Of a stretch of DNA of 64,000 bases, positions 9,369-18,234 are shown piece by piece. Numbering within the stretch: the stretch's first letter is position 1; the number at the start of each line of letters is the position of its first letter. The notes beneath the pieces were generated by a model that saw nothing but the letters and a program-made list of their open reading frames with translations, was not told where the DNA came from and did no database searches. Source of the DNA: Terriglobus roseus (GTDB lineage: Bacteria; Acidobacteriota; Terriglobia; Terriglobales; Acidobacteriaceae); NCBI RefSeq assembly GCF_900105625.1, contig NZ_FNSD01000001.1, positions 4,402,001 to 4,466,000 of the forward strand, given 5' to 3'. The translations under genes and the position numbers were made by a program.

Positions 9369-9536
9369 AGGCGACCATCCACCTGAGCCTCTCGACCATC
9401 CACTTGACTCTTGATCGTCAAGCTGAGCCTCTTAATCATCCACTCGAGCCTCTCGACCATCTACGTGAGCCTCTCTCCACCCCAGGCTCTCTCCACCTGA
9501 GCTTCTTCATCATCCCCCCTGAGCCTCTTTCGGAGG
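9369..9536. repeat. Degenerate ~21-bp tandem repeat (minisatellite)
   Basis: Roughly eight imperfect units begin with GAGCCTCT and continue with a CGACCATCCACNT-like half, for example at 9385-9405, 9425-9445 and 9446-9466. Later units are shortened to 14-18 bp. A unit of 21 bp keeps a reading frame and would encode an EPLDHPL heptad, but stops break it and there is no start or ribosome-binding site, so I do not call a gene. It fills the gap after tag. Confidence 0.75.
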
Positions 9537-9713
9537 AGCATGGCTTTAGCTATGCTGTTTGCGTCCAGGTTGAAACACGGCTTCAGCCGCTGAGGGATTC
9601 ACTGCCCGTCGATAGGAAGTCCCTCAGGAGCTAAAGCGCAGTCCTTAGCAGTGCAGTTCTGACATGGCTGAAACCATGTCCCTCCGAGGGCTAGAGCGCC
9701 GAGCTAAAGCGCC
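9531..9713. repeat. Composite palindromic repeat element, locus A
   Basis: A run of short palindromes sits between the convergent tag and permease genes. They are an AGCATGGCT/AGCTATGCT hairpin (9537-9556), CGGCT-TC-AGCCG (9579-9590), a long stem CTGAGGGA (9590-9597) with TCCCTCAG (9620-9627), GACATGG/CCATGTC (9661-9680), then CCTCCGAGGG and AGCTAAAGC. The order matches the elements near 51.5 and 57.4 kb, though several stems differ in sequence while staying paired. The distal end runs into the permease stop codon. It probably also ends transcription from both sides. Confidence 0.7.
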
Positions 9714-11095
9714 ATCGCCTTCCGCTTACGTTCGAAGAGATAGAAGACCGGCACCCCGAGAACGATCACAAGGCATCCGAGCAAGGTGTTCTTCGGATCA
9801 TCCATCAGCTGGAAGACCGTCAGCGCAATCGATGCAAGGATGAAGAGAATCGGGACAACCGGATAGCCGGGCGTCGAGAAGGCACGAGGCTTGCCGGTCT
9901 TTGCGTCGCGGCTGCGGAAGACAAAAACAGTGCTGACAGCGAGGCCGTAGGTGATCCACTCCGCGAAGATGGCGAGTGAGAACAGCGCCTGGAAACGGCC
10001 AATGGCGAAGATCAGCAGGGACGACATCGCAGCCTGCACGACGAGTGACACCGCAGGTGTTTCAAAACGCGGATGGACGCTGGCAATCGATGAGAAGAAT
10101 AGGCGGTCGCGTGCGGCGGCAAAGCTGATGCGTGCCCCCGAAAGCGTTGTGGCGATGAGCGTCGCGGTGATACTGATGGCCATGCCGATGCTGACCAGCG
10201 CTGCTCCCCATGCGATGCCGTGAGAGCTCATCACCAGGCGGAGAGCGTCTGCGGCAGGACGATCATCCGCGGCAAGCGCCGCTGCCGGAAGCACGTATTG
10301 AATCGCCGCATTGGTCAGCATGTAAAGGCCACCAACAGCCAGAATTCCGCCGACCAACGCAATGGGCAGATCACGCTGCGGGCGCTTCACTTCGCCTGCG
10401 ACGGCCGCTACGTCAGACCAGCCGTCATAGGCCCACAGCGCGGCGATCAGCGCCACCATGAAGCCGGCTGCTCCGCCTCGTGCTCCTGTGAAGACAGAGG
10501 CGAAGTGGTGCACGGACCCGAGTGGACCGGCGAAGACAAAGCAACTGATCGCAATGACCGCGATAAGGATGACCTTCAGGAGAGTCAGGCCCATCTGCAC
10601 GTCCGCCGCCTTGCGTGTGCCGACGATATCGAGGCCGGTTGCGAGCCACAGGGCGACCAGTGCGGCGACCTGTCCCCAGTTCATATGGAGGAAGGCGGGA
10701 TTGTTGAAGAAGTAGAAGATGCTGAAGGTCGCCAGCGTCCGCACAAGACCGCTCACGACCGATGCGATGGAGGCGGGCTTCGCAATGGTCCACCACGTCC
10801 ACATGTGCAGGAAGCCGACCATGTCGCCATATGCCTCGCGCAGAAAGGCGTATTCGCCACCATAGGCGGGGCGGGCAGAGGCGATCTCTGCATAAGTGAG
10901 AGATCCGAAGAGGCTGAGCAGGCCGCCGACGATCCACACCAGGTACAGCGTGCTGGACTTGCCGACTGCCGCGATCATCTCGCGCGGGACAAGGAAGATG
11001 CCGCTGCCGATGATGATACCGACAACAATGGCCGTGGCATGCCGTGCGCCGAGGACACGCGGCAGTTCGTGGTCGTGCTGCGGGTGGGAAGTCAT
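9704..11095 (-). CDS. APC family amino-acid permease
   Basis: The 463-residue inner-membrane protein has about twelve hydrophobic spans. The first span carries the APC signature VVGIIIGSGIFLVPREMI, followed by SLTYAEIASARPAYGGEYAF, which is typical of the LAT/SteT-like branch exchanging neutral amino acids. The substrate cannot be set. I start at the ATG at 11095 (MTSHPQ). Another in-frame ATG at 11116 lies inside the arm of a perfect hairpin covering 11096-11123. The gene follows a glycosyltransferase gene on the same strand, 51 bp apart. Confidence 0.88.
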   Translation of the reverse strand: MTSHPQHDHELPRVLGARHATAIVVGIIIGSGIFLVPREMIAAVGKSSTLYLVWIVGGLLSLFGSLTYAEIASARPAYGGEYAFLREAYGDMVGFLHMWTWWTIAKPASIASVVSGLVRTLATFSIFYFFNNPAFLHMNWGQVAALVALWLATGLDIVGTRKAADVQMGLTLLKVILIAVIAISCFVFAGPLGSVHHFASVFTGARGGAAGFMVALIAALWAYDGWSDVAAVAGEVKRPQRDLPIALVGGILAVGGLYMLTNAAIQYVLPAAALAADDRPAADALRLVMSSHGIAWGAALVSIGMAISITATLIATTLSGARISFAAARDRLFFSSIASVHPRFETPAVSLVVQAAMSSLLIFAIGRFQALFSLAIFAEWITYGLAVSTVFVFRSRDAKTGKPRAFSTPGYPVVPILFILASIALTVFQLMDDPKNTLLGCLVIVLGVPVFYLFERKRKAMAL

Positions 11096-11123
11096 GCGGT
11101 GGATGCAGCGTAGCATCCACCGC
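11096..11123 (-). promoter_or_regulatory. Perfect hairpin abutting the permease start
   Basis: GCGGTGGATGC at 11096-11106 pairs perfectly with GCATCCACCGC at 11113-11123 around a 6-base loop. On the transcript the stem ends exactly at the ATG of the permease and replaces any normal ribosome-binding site. It may be an attenuator after the upstream gene or a translational control element. There is no U-tract, so simple termination is less likely. Confidence 0.55.
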
Positions 11124-11146
11124 AGCGATCCGGGAAATCGAATCGA

Positions 11147-12736
11147 TCAGAAGTAGAACTTGCTCTCGGCCCAGTCCGGGGCCAATGGCATCTTGCGATG
11201 ACGCGCGAGGTAGATATCGTGCCGCTCGTACGGCATGGAGAGCGGGTTGTCGACGTGACCGACCACCTGCACCTCCTCGTAGTACTTGCGGAGCTTCTCC
11301 ACCGACGTCTTGCGATCGATGATCATCAGTTCTCCGTCCAACCCGCGCGTGCCCCACAACCAATAGGTGTTGTGCTCGCTGATCACTGTCGGCAGGCCGT
11401 GCCCCAGCCACTCCAGCGATGCGGCTTCACCGTAATTGCCGCAGAAGATGCCAACCTTCGCCCGGTCTTCCGGCGAAAGGCTGTTGACGATGCGGGTGAC
11501 CTCGTCGACATTCTCCTGCCAGCCGTAACGGTCCGCGAAGAACTGTGGCAGGGCAGCGCGTTCTGCGTTCTCCGTCTCGGTGTCCGGAAGATGGAGTGTC
11601 TTTGCGAAGCGCCAGTAAGCCTGCGGTCTGAGAACCGGCGCGGCCGATGGAAAGACGATCGCCGAAAAAACAAACATGGTGGCGATGGCGCCGATGAAGG
11701 CGAGACCGCTGTCACGTTGTACGGTCTCTCGCTTGGCGAATCGTGCCTGCCATGCGACACCGCCCGCGGCGAAGAGGATGGGATAGACCGGCGCAAAGTA
11801 ATAGTCTTTCGCCCCGAGCGCGATCATAACGACGAGCAGAATCAGAAACGTCAGGCCAAGCCATCTGCGGTCTGCTCGTCGCAGCAGGTGAACCAGTCCG
11901 GGAATCCACACCAACGCGGTCCACGGGCCGATGACCACAAGTTGATTAAGCAGGAAGGCCGGCGGCGACAGCGCGATGTTCTTGCCTTCAACACGCCCGT
12001 TGTGCAGGAATTCGAGCGTAGGCCAGTGGTTGTGAAGCTGCCAGAAGACGTTGGGGAGCGCTATGACGGTTAACAGCGCAACGCCGTAGGCGGCCTGGCG
12101 TGTAAAGAGAACTCTCCGCTGCGGCGTGAGCAACAGCGCAATGCCGAGCGAGACCAGGAAGAAGAGCATGGACGGCTTGTTCAGCAGACCGATGCCGGCG
12201 CTGACGCCGAGCAGGGACCACCACATCCAGCGGCGGTCAGTGCCTTCCGCCTCATCGCGCAGGATCATGATCAACGCGAGCAGGCACGGCATCCAGAACA
12301 TAGACTCGAAGCTGTTCATGGACAGAAAGCCATCGATGCCGAGGAAGAGCGGGACGCAGGTGACTGCGGCCATGGCCAGCGCCTGCGCGGATCTTCGGCC
12401 ACCAAGTGACCAACAGAGCATGCCCGTCAGAAAAACGCGCATCGCTCCCGCTCCAGCCGATAAGATCCGGATGCCTAAAAGGCTGTGGCCGAAGACCGTC
12501 TCAGCGAAACGGGCCTGCAGCGCCACGATTGGGCCGTGATCCACATAGCCCCACGCCAGGTGGCGTCCGCACATCAGGTAGTAGAACTCGTCGCGAAAGT
12601 ATCCAACGCCGATATGCCGCTGCCAGAGGGTTGCGGCGATGTGGATCAGAAGTTTGATCGCCGAGAAAAGCAGCGCAAGGCGGACGGCGGAGCGCAGGGA
12701 AACGTCTGCCGGTCGGACGATGGTCGTGCGGGTCAT
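11147..12736 (-). CDS. GT-C fold membrane glycosyltransferase (GT39/ArnT-like)
   Basis: The 529-residue protein starts at MTRTTIVRPAD; the upstream in-frame ATG would add 30 basic residues with no support. About ten to twelve hydrophobic spans fill residues 15-400, and the first periplasmic loop carries GYFRDEFYYLMCGRHLAWGY, the acidic motif expected of PMT/ArnT-type enzymes that use polyprenyl-phosphate sugars. A soluble domain of about 140 residues follows. Such enzymes glycosylate lipids or exported proteins at the outer face of the inner membrane. Acceptor and sugar are unknown. It is divergent from the metallopeptidase gene, with a 140-bp gap holding the promoters. Confidence 0.8.
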   Translation of the reverse strand: MTRTTIVRPADVSLRSAVRLALLFSAIKLLIHIAATLWQRHIGVGYFRDEFYYLMCGRHLAWGYVDHGPIVALQARFAETVFGHSLLGIRILSAGAGAMRVFLTGMLCWSLGGRRSAQALAMAAVTCVPLFLGIDGFLSMNSFESMFWMPCLLALIMILRDEAEGTDRRWMWWSLLGVSAGIGLLNKPSMLFFLVSLGIALLLTPQRRVLFTRQAAYGVALLTVIALPNVFWQLHNHWPTLEFLHNGRVEGKNIALSPPAFLLNQLVVIGPWTALVWIPGLVHLLRRADRRWLGLTFLILLVVMIALGAKDYYFAPVYPILFAAGGVAWQARFAKRETVQRDSGLAFIGAIATMFVFSAIVFPSAAPVLRPQAYWRFAKTLHLPDTETENAERAALPQFFADRYGWQENVDEVTRIVNSLSPEDRAKVGIFCGNYGEAASLEWLGHGLPTVISEHNTYWLWGTRGLDGELMIIDRKTSVEKLRKYYEEVQVVGHVDNPLSMPYERHDIYLARHRKMPLAPDWAESKFYF

Positions 12737-12876
12737 GCCGGAAGCATACGCAACCCGCAGCCTCCTTGTTCCTCCAATTTGCAGCTTACGTTTCCGGCGC
12801 AGGCATCGGCGGGCGTGCGGTAGCATCCAACGGAGCGCAAAACAAATTTACGCACCACACACCAAGGGGCACACAG

Positions 12877-13800
12877 ATGGAATGGACGCCGGGCGGTACC
12901 AGCAGTGACATCGAGGATCGGCGGGGCGATTCCGGCGGCGGTGGCGGCTTCAACCTGGGTGGCGGTGGTGGCTTCGGCATCGTGGGCTTCATCATTGTTG
13001 TTGTGATCGGCCTCATCTCCGGCCGAGGTTTCCTTGGCAGCATCCTTGGCGGTCTCGGCGCGGGCATGGGCAGCGGTGGGGCCAACGTACAACCGGCGCA
13101 GGAGCGCCAGGCACGTAACGCGGATGGCACCGTGCAGGAGAGCAGTTCGGAGCATCGCGACGTGCAGCTTGTCTCCTTCGTACTGGACGATGCGCAGAAG
13201 ACTTGGACGGCGATCCTGCCAGAGCAGGCCGGGCGAAACTATCGGCATGCCAAGCTGGTGCTCTTCCGCGATGCAACCCGTTCCGGCTGCGGCAATGCAC
13301 AGTCCTCTACGGGTCCTTTCTACTGCCCGCAGGACGAGCGTGTGTACATCGATCTCGGTTTCTGGGATGAGTTGCGCAAGCTTGGCGGCAATACCGGCGA
13401 CTTTGCGCAGGCCTACGTCATCACGCATGAGCTTGGCCATCATGTGCAGAACATCCTCGGCATCGAGCAGCGGGCGCAGAGCGCCATGCGCGATCCATCG
13501 CAGCGCTCGAAGACCTCCGTTGAGCTCGAACTGCAGGCCGACTGTTACGCAGGTATCTGGGCGCACAGCACGCAACAGCGCAACATCCTCCAGTCGGGCG
13601 ATATCGACCAGGCGCTGCAGAACGCGGCTGCCGTGGGTGACGACCACATCCAGAAGATGCAGCGTGGCAGCGTGAGCCCGGAGAGCTTTACGCATGGCAC
13701 CAGCGCGGAACGCCAGGGCTGGTTCAAGCGCGGCTTCACCACGGGCGAGGTGAAGCAGTGCGACACCTTCACCGCCGGGGCAGATGGCTACGGCCGCTGA
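12877..13800 (+). CDS. YpfJ/KPN_02809-type neutral zinc metallopeptidase
   Basis: The 307-residue protein has an N-terminal Gly-rich cytoplasmic stretch, a single membrane span at about residues 34-50, and a periplasmic domain. The zinc motif HELGH is at residues 184-188 inside AYVITHELGHHVQ. LQADCYAGIWAH downstream supplies the probable third ligand region, as in the YpfJ family (PF04228). AAGGGGC lies upstream of the ATG. The Gly-rich start and RRGDSGGGGG-like sequence are typical of the family. Its natural substrate is not established. It overlaps the following GT87-like gene by 17 bases, so the two are probably co-expressed. Confidence 0.88.
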   Translation: MEWTPGGTSSDIEDRRGDSGGGGGFNLGGGGGFGIVGFIIVVVIGLISGRGFLGSILGGLGAGMGSGGANVQPAQERQARNADGTVQESSSEHRDVQLVSFVLDDAQKTWTAILPEQAGRNYRHAKLVLFRDATRSGCGNAQSSTGPFYCPQDERVYIDLGFWDELRKLGGNTGDFAQAYVITHELGHHVQNILGIEQRAQSAMRDPSQRSKTSVELELQADCYAGIWAHSTQQRNILQSGDIDQALQNAAAVGDDHIQKMQRGSVSPESFTHGTSAERQGWFKRGFTTGEVKQCDTFTAGADGYGR

Positions 13801-15106
13801 AGACGTGGGCGCGCCGTTAGCCGTCGATGATCCAATCCGAAGACGGGCATCGGCGCGCTTGGCTCTGCGGCTGTATGTCATCGCTTTTGTGTTGCTATCG
13901 GTGATCGGGTGGGGCCTTGAGATTGCCGGCCGTGCAGACGTGGGCGATGTGTCGATTGACCACTCGGCACTCTTTCATCCGGAGGAAGATTTCCGGGACC
14001 ACGCTGCCTTTGGCGACCTGACCGACGTGAAAGAGCGCACCGTACACCTGAGTGCTGCGGCACTCCGAAAGCCGGACGCCGTCGCCTTCCCCTATCCGCC
14101 TGCGTCGGCGTTTCTGTTCAAGTTCTTCAACCAGGGGTTCCGTAATGGCGTGGCTGCCTATCTTTGTTGCTTCGGACTGATCGCTATCATTGCGATTCTG
14201 CTGGTAGCGATCAGGATGGGCCGCGCACTGCCGCTCGCCTGGGCTGCTCTTGCGGTCACGGTGCTCCTGGGCTCTGCGCAGATCTTCTGCGCGAATCGCG
14301 GAAACCTGGAGCTCTTCAGCGCGACCTTCGCAGCGGCAGGGCTCGGTTTGTTTCTCGGAGGCTTTGGCTGGGCGGCCGCGGTGCTGATCGGTTTGGCGAT
14401 GTGTGTCAAACCATTTCCGGCGGCGCTGCTGTTGTTGTTCCTGTGGCGCAGGCAGTGGGCTCAGGCAGCGGTCGCTCTTGCTGTCTGCCTCGTCCTGTCG
14501 ATCAGTGCCCTGTACATCCTGGGACCGAGTGTGGCCGCAGCAGGGAAGATCATTCTTGCCTGCTGGGGTGATTACTTTTATCAGCAAGTCCTTGTGCTGA
14601 ACATCGTCCAGGAACTCAAGACGGATCATTCCCTGATGGACGCAGTGAAGATGCTCCTGTGGCGATTGCTGGGGGATGACTCGCTGGCCGTCCGGTTGAC
14701 GGATTCGGACCTGCCGGTATGGGCCCGGCTTGATCTCTGGACCCGGTTCTTCGAGGTCTTCGCAATCCTCGCAGTTACAGGAACGGCATGGTACTTCCGT
14801 CGCAAACCGATTCTCAACCAGGTCTTCGCGCTTGTGCTGTTGATGCTCCTGCTGCCTTACATCTCGTCGGAGTACACGCTGATGCTGCTGTACCTGCCGT
14901 GTGCAGTGCTGCTGCTCTGGATCAGCCGCGATGAGTGGGCGGCGAGTACCGGGCAAATGGTTTTGCTGGCCTTGCCGCTGGCAATGATCTTCGCGCCGCT
15001 GAATGTCGTGGGGGTGTACTCAGGGGTCGTAAAGACCCTTCTGTTGCTTGGTCTGTTCGGCTACATCGCGGTCGTGCCGTTGCAAAGAACAAACACTTCG
15101 CAGTGA
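13784..15106 (+). CDS. GT87-like (DUF2029) polytopic mannosyltransferase-type protein
   Basis: The 440-residue protein has about ten hydrophobic spans. The large first external loop contains an acidic segment and KPDAVAFPYPPASAFLF; the Tyr-Pro-Pro turn is typical of GT87/DUF2029 GT-C enzymes, and an NRGNLELF segment follows later. Known members use polyprenyl-phosphate mannose for glycolipid or arabinomannan assembly, mainly in Actinobacteria; the role in this organism is not known. The start overlaps the metallopeptidase stop by 17 bases. Together with the GT39-like gene on the other side, two GT-C enzymes flank the protease. Confidence 0.75.
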   Translation: MATAAEDVGAPLAVDDPIRRRASARLALRLYVIAFVLLSVIGWGLEIAGRADVGDVSIDHSALFHPEEDFRDHAAFGDLTDVKERTVHLSAAALRKPDAVAFPYPPASAFLFKFFNQGFRNGVAAYLCCFGLIAIIAILLVAIRMGRALPLAWAALAVTVLLGSAQIFCANRGNLELFSATFAAAGLGLFLGGFGWAAAVLIGLAMCVKPFPAALLLLFLWRRQWAQAAVALAVCLVLSISALYILGPSVAAAGKIILACWGDYFYQQVLVLNIVQELKTDHSLMDAVKMLLWRLLGDDSLAVRLTDSDLPVWARLDLWTRFFEVFAILAVTGTAWYFRRKPILNQVFALVLLMLLLPYISSEYTLMLLYLPCAVLLLWISRDEWAASTGQMVLLALPLAMIFAPLNVVGVYSGVVKTLLLLGLFGYIAVVPLQRTNTSQ

Positions 15107-15117
15107 TACGGTAGAGA

Positions 15118-17121
15118 CTACTGCAGGATGCGCAGGGAAGGTTCTGCCGAGTCGGTGGTCGGTGTGCCCATCCCATCGATGGCGCCCTCCCGTTCCCCGT
15201 CGAAGTAGGCACGAATCTTCCTGGCCGTTGCCGCGTTCACCACCGCTGTCAGAGCGTCGTAGCCTGCTGCCTTGATCCCGCGCAGGCTGCCGAAGTGTTC
15301 GATCAGTCGCTTGCGGGTGGTGTCGCCCACGCCCGGTATCTCCAGCAGTTCGCTGTCGCGGTCGCGCATCTCGCGGCGTTTGCGGTGGTAGCTGATGGCG
15401 AAGCGATGCGACTCATCGCGGATGCGCTGCACTAAGTGGAGGACCGGACTGCGCCGGTCTAAGACCACAGGATCGTCCTCCTGCCCGTAGACGTAGATCA
15501 CCTCTTCACGCTTGGCGATGGAGGCCAGCGGCTGCAGGGTGATGCCAATGCTCTCAAGCGCCGCGTACGCCGCGTGGAGCTGGCCTAAGCCGCCGTCGAT
15601 GAGGATCAGCGAAGGGAAGGGCTCGTTGTTGGCCTGCAGCTTGCTGTAACGGCGAACAAGAATCTCGTGCATTGACGCGAAGTCATCGACACCGCTGACC
15701 GTCTTCACCTTGAACTTGCGGTAGTCGGCCTTCTTCATCTCGCCGTTCTCCCAGACGACCATGCTGGCAACGGTCTCGGCGCCGGCGATGTGCGAGATGT
15801 CGAAGCACTCGATGCGTGTGGGCGTTTCGGGCAGTCCCAGTGCCTCCTGCAGCGCATTCGCGATGGCGTTCTTCGATGGTGTCAGCGTGCGGAAGCGTTG
15901 ATCGTACGCCTGCTTGGCATTCTGCCCCACAAGGTCGACGAGCGATCGCTTGTCCCCGCGCTGTGGTGCGAGGATCTCGACCTTGCGGCCGGACTGCTCG
16001 CTCAGGAAGGATGCCAGCGCCACTCGATCGGGGAACTCCAGCGGCACAAGGATCGTGCGCGGAACGTAAGGCTGATCCAGATAAAGCTGCTTAAGAAACG
16101 CTGAGAAAAAGACGCCTGGGGAGAATGGTTCGCCGGCGGCTGGTGACGCGTTCACGCTGTCCGCCGCGGGCTCGGCTTGTTCTTTCAGGCTGACGCCCGG
16201 CGTCGGCTCAACGGAGAGTTCATCCTGCTCAGGTTCGGGAGCATCGAAGAGCAGATCGGGCAGGTCTTCCCAGAAGAAGTCACGCTTGTCGACGATCTTG
16301 CCCTCGCGCATATGGAACTGCCCGACGGCGAGCATCTCCTTGTCGAAGTGATAGCCGAAGACGTCGGCATCCTCATTCTCTGCAGAGGCGATGCGCTGCT
16401 TCTCCTGCAACTGGTGCACGGTCACTAACTGGTCGCGGAATTTTGCTGCCATCTCGTACTGCTCGTTCATGGCAGCGTCGGCCATGCGCTTCTTCAGACG
16501 GCCCTCAAGCTCATCTTCATGGCCCTCCAGGAACAATTGCACATCGCGGATGGCCTCGCGATACGTCTCTGCTGCCACCTGGTTCTCGACACAGGGCGCC
16601 AGGCACCGCTTGATGTAGAACTCGAGGCACGGCCGTGGATGATACCGATTCAGGTCGACCTTGCAGCTCGGGATCAGGAACGATCGATGGATCAGGTCCA
16701 CGATGCGATACGCAAGGTTACCCGGGAAGTAGGGGCCGTAATACTGGCTGCCATCCTTCTTCAATTTGCGTGTGACGAAGACCTTTGGGTGACGGTCGCC
16801 CACGGTCAGCTTCACGTAGGGGTAGGTCTTGTCATCGCGCAGCAGGATATTGAAACGCGGCTTCCGCTGCTTGATCAGGTTATTCTCGAGCGCCAGAGCT
16901 TCGTGCTCGTTCGCTACCTGAATGTAATCAACGTCGACGGCCTCACGCATCAGCGAGCCGGTCTTCCGGTTTGCTAACTGGTTCGCTTCCAGCAGGTAAC
17001 TGCTCACACGGCTGCGAAGGTTCTTCGCCTTGCCGACGTAGATGACCTCGCCTTCCGCGTTCTTGTACAGGTAGACGCCTGGCTGCTTTGGCAGCGTCCG
17101 AATTTTAGCGGCGAGATCCAT
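15118..17121 (-). CDS. uvrC: Excinuclease ABC subunit C
   Basis: UvrC makes the 3' and 5' incisions in nucleotide excision repair after UvrA/UvrB damage loading. The 667-residue product shows the GIY-YIG nuclease (GVYLYKNAEGEVIYVGKAKN, residues about 14-33), the Cys cluster (CLEFYIKRCLAPC), a UVR domain near residue 210 (MADAAMNEQYEMAAKFRDQL), the RNase H-like C-terminal nuclease (ECFDISHIAGAETVASMVV) and a terminal helix-hairpin-helix pair (LEIPGVGDTTRKRLIEHFG). The start at MDLAAKIRTLP matches the family; an upstream in-frame ATG is rejected. A 60-residue Glu/Pro/Ala-rich insertion at about 290-340 makes it longer than E. coli UvrC. uvrA is also in this window. Confidence 0.95.
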   Translation of the reverse strand: MDLAAKIRTLPKQPGVYLYKNAEGEVIYVGKAKNLRSRVSSYLLEANQLANRKTGSLMREAVDVDYIQVANEHEALALENNLIKQRKPRFNILLRDDKTYPYVKLTVGDRHPKVFVTRKLKKDGSQYYGPYFPGNLAYRIVDLIHRSFLIPSCKVDLNRYHPRPCLEFYIKRCLAPCVENQVAAETYREAIRDVQLFLEGHEDELEGRLKKRMADAAMNEQYEMAAKFRDQLVTVHQLQEKQRIASAENEDADVFGYHFDKEMLAVGQFHMREGKIVDKRDFFWEDLPDLLFDAPEPEQDELSVEPTPGVSLKEQAEPAADSVNASPAAGEPFSPGVFFSAFLKQLYLDQPYVPRTILVPLEFPDRVALASFLSEQSGRKVEILAPQRGDKRSLVDLVGQNAKQAYDQRFRTLTPSKNAIANALQEALGLPETPTRIECFDISHIAGAETVASMVVWENGEMKKADYRKFKVKTVSGVDDFASMHEILVRRYSKLQANNEPFPSLILIDGGLGQLHAAYAALESIGITLQPLASIAKREEVIYVYGQEDDPVVLDRRSPVLHLVQRIRDESHRFAISYHRKRREMRDRDSELLEIPGVGDTTRKRLIEHFGSLRGIKAAGYDALTAVVNAATARKIRAYFDGEREGAIDGMGTPTTDSAEPSLRILQ

Positions 17122-17354
17122 GGGGCTTGTTTCGAGGCGAGCGCGATGCTGACTGTAGTTTAGATCGCCGCCGTGACAGGAAGATTCTGCCCGAAATTCC
17201 GGCAAATTCTGCCATGCTTTTGTCGTATTGCTTTCGCACGGACGGTGCAAAGCTATCAATTCAAAGTGGTTGTGCCGTAGAAGTGTTTGGTGTCCAAGTT
17301 GCTTCGTTCCCTACGTCAGGCGCCATGCGCCTTTAAGACCTGGAGGATGGACCA

Positions 17355-18101
17355 ATGAATACCAGCGCAAAGAAAATGACACGTGCGGGTTTGGCGGCAG
17401 GTTCCGCTGCCCTGATTCTCTTTCTGACCACGGGCTGCTCCACCAAGAACTACGTTCGTTCGCAGACGGCACCCCTGGTGCAGAACACCAATGAACTTGA
17501 TGCACGCACCTCGCAGGACCACCGCAATATCGTAGACACGGACACGCGTGCGCAGGCGGGTATCGCCAGCGCTCAGAACGCAGCGAACGCAGCGGATCAA
17601 CATGCAATGGCCGCTGGTCAGGCAGCGAACCAGGCGCAGGGTAGTGCGAAGGATGCTTACAACCGCGTCGACTCTCTGTCGGGTGTAGTGGCTGGTCTGG
17701 ATACTTACAAGCCGTTGAGTGAGAGCAGTGTGACCTTTGCCTTCGATAAGTCGACGCTAACGCCGGCGGACAAGAAGGCCCTTGACACCATCGCGGCGAG
17801 CCTGGACACAACGAAGCACTACATCCTGGAACTGACGGGTGGAACTGACTCCACGGGCGATGCCCAGTACAACTACGCCCTGAGCCAGAAGCGTGCGGAC
17901 GCCGTGGCCTTCTACCTGCAGAGCAAGTACAACATTGCGCCGCACAAGTTCTACATGGTCGGCATCGGCAAGGATAAGGAAGTAGCTTCCAACCGTACGG
18001 CAGCAGGTCGTAAGGAGAACCGCCGAGTTGAGGTTCGCGTCCTGTCGAACCTGCAGGAAGAGGCAACCACGTCCGCCCAGAACGCACCGGCCGGCCAGTA
18101 G
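17355..18101 (+). CDS. OmpA-domain outer-membrane lipoprotein (Pal-like)
   Basis: The 248-residue protein has a lipoprotein signal ending LTTGC, so it is lipidated and, without Asp at +2, should go to the outer membrane. Residues about 35-120 are Ala/Gln-rich and helical with a coiled-coil look. Residues about 125-240 form an OmpA-C/MotB peptidoglycan-binding domain: SVTFAFDKSTLTPADKKAL, then NYALSQKRADAVAFYL and NRTAAGRKENRRVEVRV with the expected Asp and Arg ligands for diaminopimelate. A GGAGG ribosome-binding site precedes the ATG. It anchors the outer membrane to the cell wall. No tol genes are nearby, so it may not be the Tol-linked Pal. Confidence 0.87.
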   Translation: MNTSAKKMTRAGLAAGSAALILFLTTGCSTKNYVRSQTAPLVQNTNELDARTSQDHRNIVDTDTRAQAGIASAQNAANAADQHAMAAGQAANQAQGSAKDAYNRVDSLSGVVAGLDTYKPLSESSVTFAFDKSTLTPADKKALDTIAASLDTTKHYILELTGGTDSTGDAQYNYALSQKRADAVAFYLQSKYNIAPHKFYMVGIGKDKEVASNRTAAGRKENRRVEVRVLSNLQEEATTSAQNAPAGQ

Positions 18102-18123
18102 TTCCTTTCGCTCACCGTATTCC

Positions 18124-18160
18124 AAAGGGGTGGCCAACATGGCCACCCCTTTTGCATTGT
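18124..18160 (+). terminator. Rho-independent terminator
   Basis: A 13-bp stem (AAAGGGGTGGCCA, 18124-18136, with 18140-18152) closes a 3-base loop and is followed by TGCATTGTTTTC. It ends the OmpA-type gene. Confidence 0.9.
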
Positions 18161-18234
18161 TTTCTTCATGAGTAGATTAGGGAGCCACATAATTTCAAGG
18201 CAATCGAGTACGCTCACTGAAGAAGGGCCGTCCG

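Noticed and set aside
9369-9536. CRISPR array
   Set aside because: Units adjoin without spacers, are badly conserved and no cas gene is present.
9404-9634. Possible heptad-repeat protein (EPLDHPL)
   Set aside because: No ribosome-binding site, and the frame runs into the palindromic repeats; the repeat is better explained as non-coding DNA.
13895-14956. Minus-strand frame antisense to the GT87-like gene
   Set aside because: Gln/Arg-rich translation without domains; the plus strand has typical membrane spans.
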